A DNA stretch of 33,788 nt, from NCBI RefSeq assembly GCF_003284965.1, contig NZ_QMEW01000043.1, positions 1 through 33,788 of the forward strand. Reading direction: 5' to 3'. Under the pieces are notes generated by a model. The model saw nothing but the letters and a program-made list of their open reading frames with translations. It did no database searches and was not told where the DNA came from. The stretch comes from Mycolicibacterium sp. GF69 (lineage in GTDB: Bacteria > Actinomycetota > Actinomycetes > Mycobacteriales > Mycobacteriaceae). The position numbers were made by a program, and so were the translations under genes. The first letter of the stretch is position 1; each line of letters begins with the position of its first letter. Below, one piece after another: positions 30,280-33,788 of the stretch.

Positions 30280-31560
30280 CTAAGAGTCCGCGAGCAGCAA
30301 CTCGGTGGCCGACAGCAGCGCGCACGTGGCCAGGCCGTCGATGGCCGCGCGCAACTCGGGCTCGGCAGGCATGGTGGGCGCGATCCGGATGTTCTTGTCC
30401 TCCGGGTCTTTTCGATACGGGAAGGTGGCGCCGGCCTCGGTCACCGCGATGCCGGCGTCCTTGGCGAGTGCCACGGTGCGCTTGGCTGTGCCGGGCAGCA
30501 CGTCGAGGCTGATGAAGTATCCGCCCTTGGGTTCGGTCCACGACGCGATCTTCGACTCGCCGAGCCGGTCTTCGAGTATTTCCAGCACCGCCGCGAACTT
30601 CGGCGCCAACAACTCCTGGTGACGCTGCATCTGCAAACGCACGCCGTCGGCGTCGCCGAAGAATCGCAAATGGCGCAGTTGGTTCACCTTGTCGGGACCG
30701 ATCGACTTCTTGCCCGCATGCTGCAGGTACCAGGCGATGTTGCCCAGTGACCCGCCGAGGAAGCTCACCCCGGCACCGGCGAACGTGATCTTCGACGTCG
30801 ACGCGAACACCAGCGGCCGGTTCGCGTTGCCCGCCTTCTCGCCCAGGCCGAGCACGTCGATGTTGCGGACGAAGTCGCGGGTCAGCGTGTGCACCGCGTA
30901 CGCGTTGTCCCACATGATGCGGAAATCCGGTGCTGCCGTTCGCATTTGCACGAGCCGACGCACGGTCTCCCAGGAGAAGGTCACGCCGGTGGGGTTCGAG
31001 TACACCGGGACGCACCAGATGCCCTTGATGGCCGGGTCGGCGGCGACGAGTTCCTCGATGAGGTCGACGTCCGGGCCGTCCTCGTGCATCGGCACGGTGA
31101 TCATCTCGATGCCGAGGCTCTCGGTGATCGCGAAGTGCCTGTCGTAGCCAGGCGCGGGACACAGGAACTTCAGCGTCGGCTCCTGGCTCCAGGGCCGCGC
31201 CGAGTCGGCGGTCCCGTGCAGCATCGAGAACACCACGACGTCGTGCATCAGCTCCAGGCTGGCGTTGTTGCCGGCGATCAGGTTCTGCACCGGGATGCCC
31301 AGCAGTTCGCCGAAGATCGCGCGCAGTTCCGGCAACCCGTGCACACCGCCGTAATTGCGGGTGTCGGTGCCGTCGCCGTCTTTGAAGTCGTCCTTGCCCG
31401 GCAGGTCCAGCAGCGCGTTGGACAGGTCCAGTTGCGCCGACGACGGCTTACCGCGGGTCAGATCGAGCTTGAGTCCCTTGGTCTGCAGCTCGGCGTACGC
31501 GCGCTTCTGCTGCTCATGCAGTGCGGAGAGATCATCTCGGCCGAGCGACAGAAAAGACAC
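30280..31560 (-). CDS. Aspartate aminotransferase (Rv3722c type)
   Basis: The 426-residue PLP enzyme belongs to the atypical aminotransferase subgroup of M. tuberculosis Rv3722c, shown to be the main aspartate aminotransferase, transferring nitrogen between glutamate and aspartate. The Schiff-base lysine is in STSKITFAGAG; YSNPTG and RIMWDNAYAVH carry the PLP-contacting Asn, Asp and Tyr; RIAPT near the end holds the carboxylate Arg. The start is GTG at 31560 (VSFLSLGRDDL), with GAAAGG 8 bases upstream. It supplies aspartate, the substrate of Ask encoded 16 kb away. The 126-base gap to dnaX contains nothing I can assign besides the dnaX -10. Confidence 0.92.
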   Translation of the reverse strand: MSFLSLGRDDLSALHEQQKRAYAELQTKGLKLDLTRGKPSSAQLDLSNALLDLPGKDDFKDGDGTDTRNYGGVHGLPELRAIFGELLGIPVQNLIAGNNASLELMHDVVVFSMLHGTADSARPWSQEPTLKFLCPAPGYDRHFAITESLGIEMITVPMHEDGPDVDLIEELVAADPAIKGIWCVPVYSNPTGVTFSWETVRRLVQMRTAAPDFRIMWDNAYAVHTLTRDFVRNIDVLGLGEKAGNANRPLVFASTSKITFAGAGVSFLGGSLGNIAWYLQHAGKKSIGPDKVNQLRHLRFFGDADGVRLQMQRHQELLAPKFAAVLEILEDRLGESKIASWTEPKGGYFISLDVLPGTAKRTVALAKDAGIAVTEAGATFPYRKDPEDKNIRIAPTMPAEPELRAAIDGLATCALLSATELLLADS

Positions 31561-31591
31561 CGGACGCCTTTCGACTGGAGAAGCGGGAAAG

Positions 31592-31682
31592 AAAGGGGAC
31601 CCCGCGCACCCGCCAGAGCCCATTGACCCTTGCTGCCTTCCGGCCCTGGGGGAGTTCACAGGATGGACGCCGCGCGGGGTCC
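31592..31682 (-). ncRNA. ffs: Small bacterial SRP RNA (4.5S RNA)
   Basis: The minus strand carries the hallmark SRP domain IV apical sequence GGCCGGAAGGCAGCAAGGG (about 31648-31630), which binds Ffh. The ends close perfectly: GGACCCCGCGC (31682-31672) pairs with GCGCGGGGTCC (31607-31597), giving the single long hairpin of the short SRP RNA type. A pyrimidine-rich CCTTTCTTTC follows the 3' arm as a likely terminator. A TAGACT -10 lies 6 bases before the 5' end. It lies between the aminotransferase and tRNA-Ser. Ends are accurate to a few bases. Confidence 0.93.
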
Positions 31683-31688
31683 ACGGCG

Positions 31689-31694
31689 AGTCTA
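31689..31694 (-). promoter_or_regulatory. -10 box of ffs
   Basis: TAGACT on the minus strand fits TANNNT and places transcription start at about 31682, exactly where the closing stem of the SRP RNA begins. Confidence 0.5.
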
Positions 31695-31740
31695 ATACTC
31701 CAGCCCCGTGCATCCCGATGGGCTCATGGGTGAGGTCGGC

Positions 31741-31746
31741 TACCAT
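31741..31746 (+). promoter_or_regulatory. -10 box of tRNA-Ser
   Basis: TACCAT fits TANNNT and ends 6 bases before the mature tRNA 5' end, so transcription would begin at or next to it. No clear -35 is seen. Confidence 0.4.
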
Positions 31747-31752
31747 GGCCGC

Positions 31753-31838
31753 GGAGGATTCGCCTAGTGGCCTATGGCGCTCGCCTGGAACGCGGGTTGG
31801 GTTAACAGCCCTCGCGGGTTCAAATCCCGCATCCTCCG
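31753..31838 (+). tRNA. tRNA-Ser (anticodon GGA)
   Basis: An 86-base class II tRNA. The acceptor stem GGAGGAT pairs with ATCCTCC (31831-31837), with discriminator G at 31838. The anticodon stem CTCGC/GCGGG holds loop CTGGAAC with anticodon GGA, reading UCC and UCU. A long variable arm (GGG/CCC stem) is typical of tRNA-Ser, and the T arm is GCGGG-TTCAAAT-CCCGC. The terminal CCA is not encoded. Confidence 0.97.
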
Positions 31839-31845
31839 CACTCGG

Positions 31846-31901
31846 CCCGGGGTGCGGTCTGACGGCCTGATCTGGAAGGCCAAGCCCGGTCGCACCCCGG
31901 G
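31846..31901 (+). promoter_or_regulatory. Strong inverted repeat between tRNA-Ser and lucA
   Basis: CCCGGGGTGCG (31846-31856) and CGCACCCCGGG (31891-31901) form 11 perfect bp, extended by two wobble pairs and one C-G pair. A second 5-bp stem GGCCT/AGGCC (31864-31868/31877-31881) sits inside. It starts 8 bases after the tRNA and ends 14 bases before the AGGAGGAG ribosome site of lucA. There is no T-run. It may terminate the tRNA transcript, process it, or act in the lucA 5' leader. Confidence 0.6.
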
Positions 31902-31924
31902 TCAACCAAGCGTCTAGGAGGAGT

Positions 31925-32749
31925 ATGAGCCGCACCGTTGCGGTGATCTGGCACGCGTCGTTCTGCATCGTCGCCGGTGTTCTGTACTTCTTCTTCGTGC
32001 TGCCCCGCTGGCCCGAGCTGATGGGCGAAACCCCCCACACGCTCGGCACCGTGCTGCGCATCGTGGCAGGGGCGTTGATCGGACTGGCCGCGCTGCCGGT
32101 CGTCTTCACGCTGCTGCGCACGCGCAGGCCGGAATTCGGCACACCGCGGATGGCGCTGGCGCTGCGCGCCTGGTCCATCGCCCTGCACGTACTGGCCGGG
32201 GTGTTGATCATCGGCGCTGCGATCAGCGAGATCTGGCTGTCGCTCGACGATGCGGGCAGGTGGCTGTTCGGCATCTACGGCGCCGCCGCGGCGATCGCGC
32301 TGCTCGGCGTGTTCGCGTTCTACCTGGCCTCGGTCGCGGAGATGCCGCCACCGCCGCCGAAGCCGCTCAAGGTCAAGGCGCCCAAGCAGCGTGGCCGTCG
32401 GGGCAAGGGCGCGAAAGAGGCCGAGGCGGCCGACGAAACGCAGGACGCCGTCGAAACGCAGGACGCCGCCGAAGACGCGACCGAGGACGTATCGGACGCG
32501 GCCGCCGACGACGCGACCGAGAACGTATCGGACGAGGCCACCGACGACGCAGCTGACGCCGGCAAGAGCGAGGCGCCAGAGTCCGAGGCCGAAGAACCTA
32601 CCGAAGAGCCCGACTCCAGCGCTGACGAAGCCGCATCGACGGCAACCGAAGAAGCCGAGGCGAGCGAGGGCAAACTGCGCAATCGCAGACCCGAACCGGC
32701 GCGCCGCCGTCGCAGGCGACTGCGCGGTGGGATCGCGGTCGACGATTAG
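31925..32749 (+). CDS. lucA: Lipid uptake coordinator LucA
   Basis: The 274-residue protein corresponds to M. tuberculosis Rv3723 (LucA), which stabilises the Mce1 and Mce4 importers and so coordinates fatty acid and cholesterol uptake. It has four predicted membrane helices (about 7-26, 41-63, 80-102, 113-136), a PPPPPKP hinge with a basic stretch, then a very acidic low-complexity tail (about 160-240) and a final Arg cluster (RRRRRRLRGG). The ATG at 31925 has AGGAGGAG immediately upstream. No -10 box is seen between the tRNA and the ATG. No mce genes lie in the window. Assignment rests on synteny and topology. Confidence 0.85.
   Translation: MSRTVAVIWHASFCIVAGVLYFFFVLPRWPELMGETPHTLGTVLRIVAGALIGLAALPVVFTLLRTRRPEFGTPRMALALRAWSIALHVLAGVLIIGAAISEIWLSLDDAGRWLFGIYGAAAAIALLGVFAFYLASVAEMPPPPPKPLKVKAPKQRGRRGKGAKEAEAADETQDAVETQDAAEDATEDVSDAAADDATENVSDEATDDAADAGKSEAPESEAEEPTEEPDSSADEAASTATEEAEASEGKLRNRRPEPARRRRRRLRGGIAVDD
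32434..32534. repeat. 18- and 36-bp repeats in the lucA acidic tail
   Basis: CGAAACGCAGGACGCCG occurs at 32434-32450 and 32452-32468 (period 18). A 25-base unit beginning GACGCGACCGAG occurs at 32474-32498 and 32510-32534 (period 36, one mismatch). Both keep frame and encode ETQDA and DATE(D/N)VSD units. Confidence 0.75.
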
Positions 32750-32777
32750 CAGTCCGCGCATCGGGCACTATGGGCCT

Positions 32778-33788
32778 ATGGGCAAATTCCCCGTTCGGCG
32801 TCCGTTCGCGGCGCTGCTGATCGCCTTGGCGACGGCGCTGGCCCTGGTCACGCCGGTATTTCCCGCCATGGCCGCACCCGGCGACCCGATCGCCGCGGCA
32901 GCTCAAGTCGAACCCGCCGTCGTCCGCATCAACACCGAGATCGACTACCAGGGCGCGTACGGCAACGGCGCCGGATTCGTGCTCGACCCCAACGGTCAGG
33001 TGCTGACGAACTTCCACGTCGTCTCGGGTGCCGACCGGATCACCGCCAGCGTCGGTGGCCGGTCCTACCCGGCTGAGCTGGTGGGATACAACCGCAGGCG
33101 CGACATCGCCGTGTTGCAGCTGATCGGCGCGTACGGCCTGCCCGTGGCGCCGATCGGGAACTCGGCACAGCTGACGGCCGGCGAACCCGTCGTCGCGCTG
33201 GGCAATGCCAACGGGACGAACGGACCGCTGACCCGCGAAATCGGCACGATCACCGCGTTCGGTCGCACCGTGAACGCCGAGGACTCGCTCACCGGAAGCA
33301 AGGACCAGCTCGAGGGACTCCTCGAGTTCGCCGCCCCGGTGGTCGCAGGCGACTCGGGCGGTCCCCTGGTCAACGGCGCCGGGCAGGTGGTCGGCATCAC
33401 CACCGCGGCGTCGGTGAACTTCCGGTTCGGTCCCGGTGGTGAGGGCTTCGCGATCCCGATCGACGACGCGATGCCGATCGCCAACCAGATTCGGGCCCGC
33501 ACCCCGTCGGCCGAGGTACACGTCGGTCCGCCGGTGCTGCTCGGCGTCGGCGTGCGCTCGGCTCAGCGGGGACCCGGCGTGCAGATCGCCGATGTCCTGC
33601 GCGGCGGGCCCGCCGACCGCGCGGGGTTGTCCCCTGGCGACGTGCTGACCGTGCTCGACGGCACGCCGCTCGATACGGCAACGACGCTGACGTACGTGCT
33701 GGACCGGCACTACCCCGGCGACGTGATCGACCTGACGTGGATCGACCGCGGCGGCCTCGAACGGACCGGCAAGGCCACCCTGACGCCG
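32778..33788 (+). CDS. Secreted PepA-like trypsin/PDZ serine protease (partial)
   Basis: The frame runs without a stop from the ATG at 32778 to the window edge (337 codons). It starts with a signal peptide (basic FPVRRPF, hydrophobic core, cleavage near AMAA at residue 33). A trypsin-like domain follows with the complete triad H80 (LTNFHVV), D109 (RRRDIAVLQL) and S193 (GDSGGPLVNG). A C-terminal PDZ domain starts near residue 245 (LLGVGVRS, then DVLRGGPADRAGLSPGDVL). This is the architecture of M. tuberculosis PepA (Rv0125, Mtb32A). It begins 28 bases after lucA on the same strand without a clear ribosome site. The stop lies beyond the window but probably close, since the PDZ fold is nearly complete. 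Confidence 0.9.
   Translation, partial: MGKFPVRRPFAALLIALATALALVTPVFPAMAAPGDPIAAAAQVEPAVVRINTEIDYQGAYGNGAGFVLDPNGQVLTNFHVVSGADRITASVGGRSYPAELVGYNRRRDIAVLQLIGAYGLPVAPIGNSAQLTAGEPVVALGNANGTNGPLTREIGTITAFGRTVNAEDSLTGSKDQLEGLLEFAAPVVAGDSGGPLVNGAGQVVGITTAASVNFRFGPGGEGFAIPIDDAMPIANQIRARTPSAEVHVGPPVLLGVGVRSAQRGPGVQIADVLRGGPADRAGLSPGDVLTVLDGTPLDTATTLTYVLDRHYPGDVIDLTWIDRGGLERTGKATLTP

Noticed and set aside
1..33788. CRISPR arrays, insertion sequences, att sites, prophage or integron features
   Set aside because: No regularly spaced repeats, transposase or integrase motifs were found; the only repeats are short in-frame coding ones in dnaX and lucA, and tRNA-Ser is not followed by a duplicated 3' end or integrase.

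Overview
The window is a high-GC, densely packed actinobacterial chromosome segment. Gene content and order match the mycobacterial core block that runs, as I recall it, from about Rv3698 to Rv3723 in M. tuberculosis: ergothioneine operon, asd-ask, leuA, dnaQ-like exonuclease, murT-gatD, recR-ebfC, the amidase Ami1, the tuberculostearate pair, dnaX, an aspartate aminotransferase, and lucA. Katalase, Ohr, a DUF2236 protein, a choloylglycine-hydrolase-family enzyme and a PepA-like protease sit between these core genes, which suggests an environmental, fast-growing Mycobacterium (Mycolicibacterium) rather than a reduced pathogen. All database comparisons are from memory; no search was run.

Layout. 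1-7 kb: a GCS2-family ligase (plus strand) converges on a tightly overlapping egtABCDE operon (minus) that makes ergothioneine from Glu, Cys and His. 7-10.2 kb: a minus-strand redox/envelope group: secreted PknH-sensor-like protein, Ohr, KatA, and a His/Pro-rich membrane protein. 10.2-16.5 kb: a DUF2236 haem-oxygenase-like gene with a clear promoter; then, on the minus strand, a secreted DUF4185/GH183 protein, asd, ask, an Ntn-hydrolase and a small membrane protein. 16.5-18.6 kb: leuA behind an elaborate leader containing a 16-codon uORF with three consecutive Leu codons and a foldable pseudoknot. 18.6-24.1 kb: DnaQ-like exonuclease; murT-gatD (lipid II amidation); a DUF559 endonuclease-like gene with a DNA-damage-type promoter candidate; ebfC-recR plus a 132-aa orphan. 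24.2-28.2 kb: Ami1 amidase, an SRPBCC protein, and the bfaA-bfaB pair for 10-methyl branched fatty acid. 28.2-31.7 kb: dnaX with a repeat-expanded linker, an aspartate aminotransferase and the 4.5S SRP RNA. 31.7-33.8 kb: tRNA-Ser(GGA), a strong inverted repeat, lucA, and a PepA-like secreted serine protease cut by the window end.

Themes. Cell-envelope construction and turnover recur (MurT/GatD, Ami1, GH183, DAP precursor supply through ask/asd, tuberculostearate, LucA), alongside redox defence (ergothioneine, KatA, Ohr). Several genes have a TANNNT -10 box 6-8 bases before the start codon, as expected for the leaderless transcripts common in mycobacteria. The most interesting regulatory structures are the leuA leader and the hairpin between tRNA-Ser and lucA. 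No IS element, prophage, CRISPR array or other sign of recent transfer was seen.
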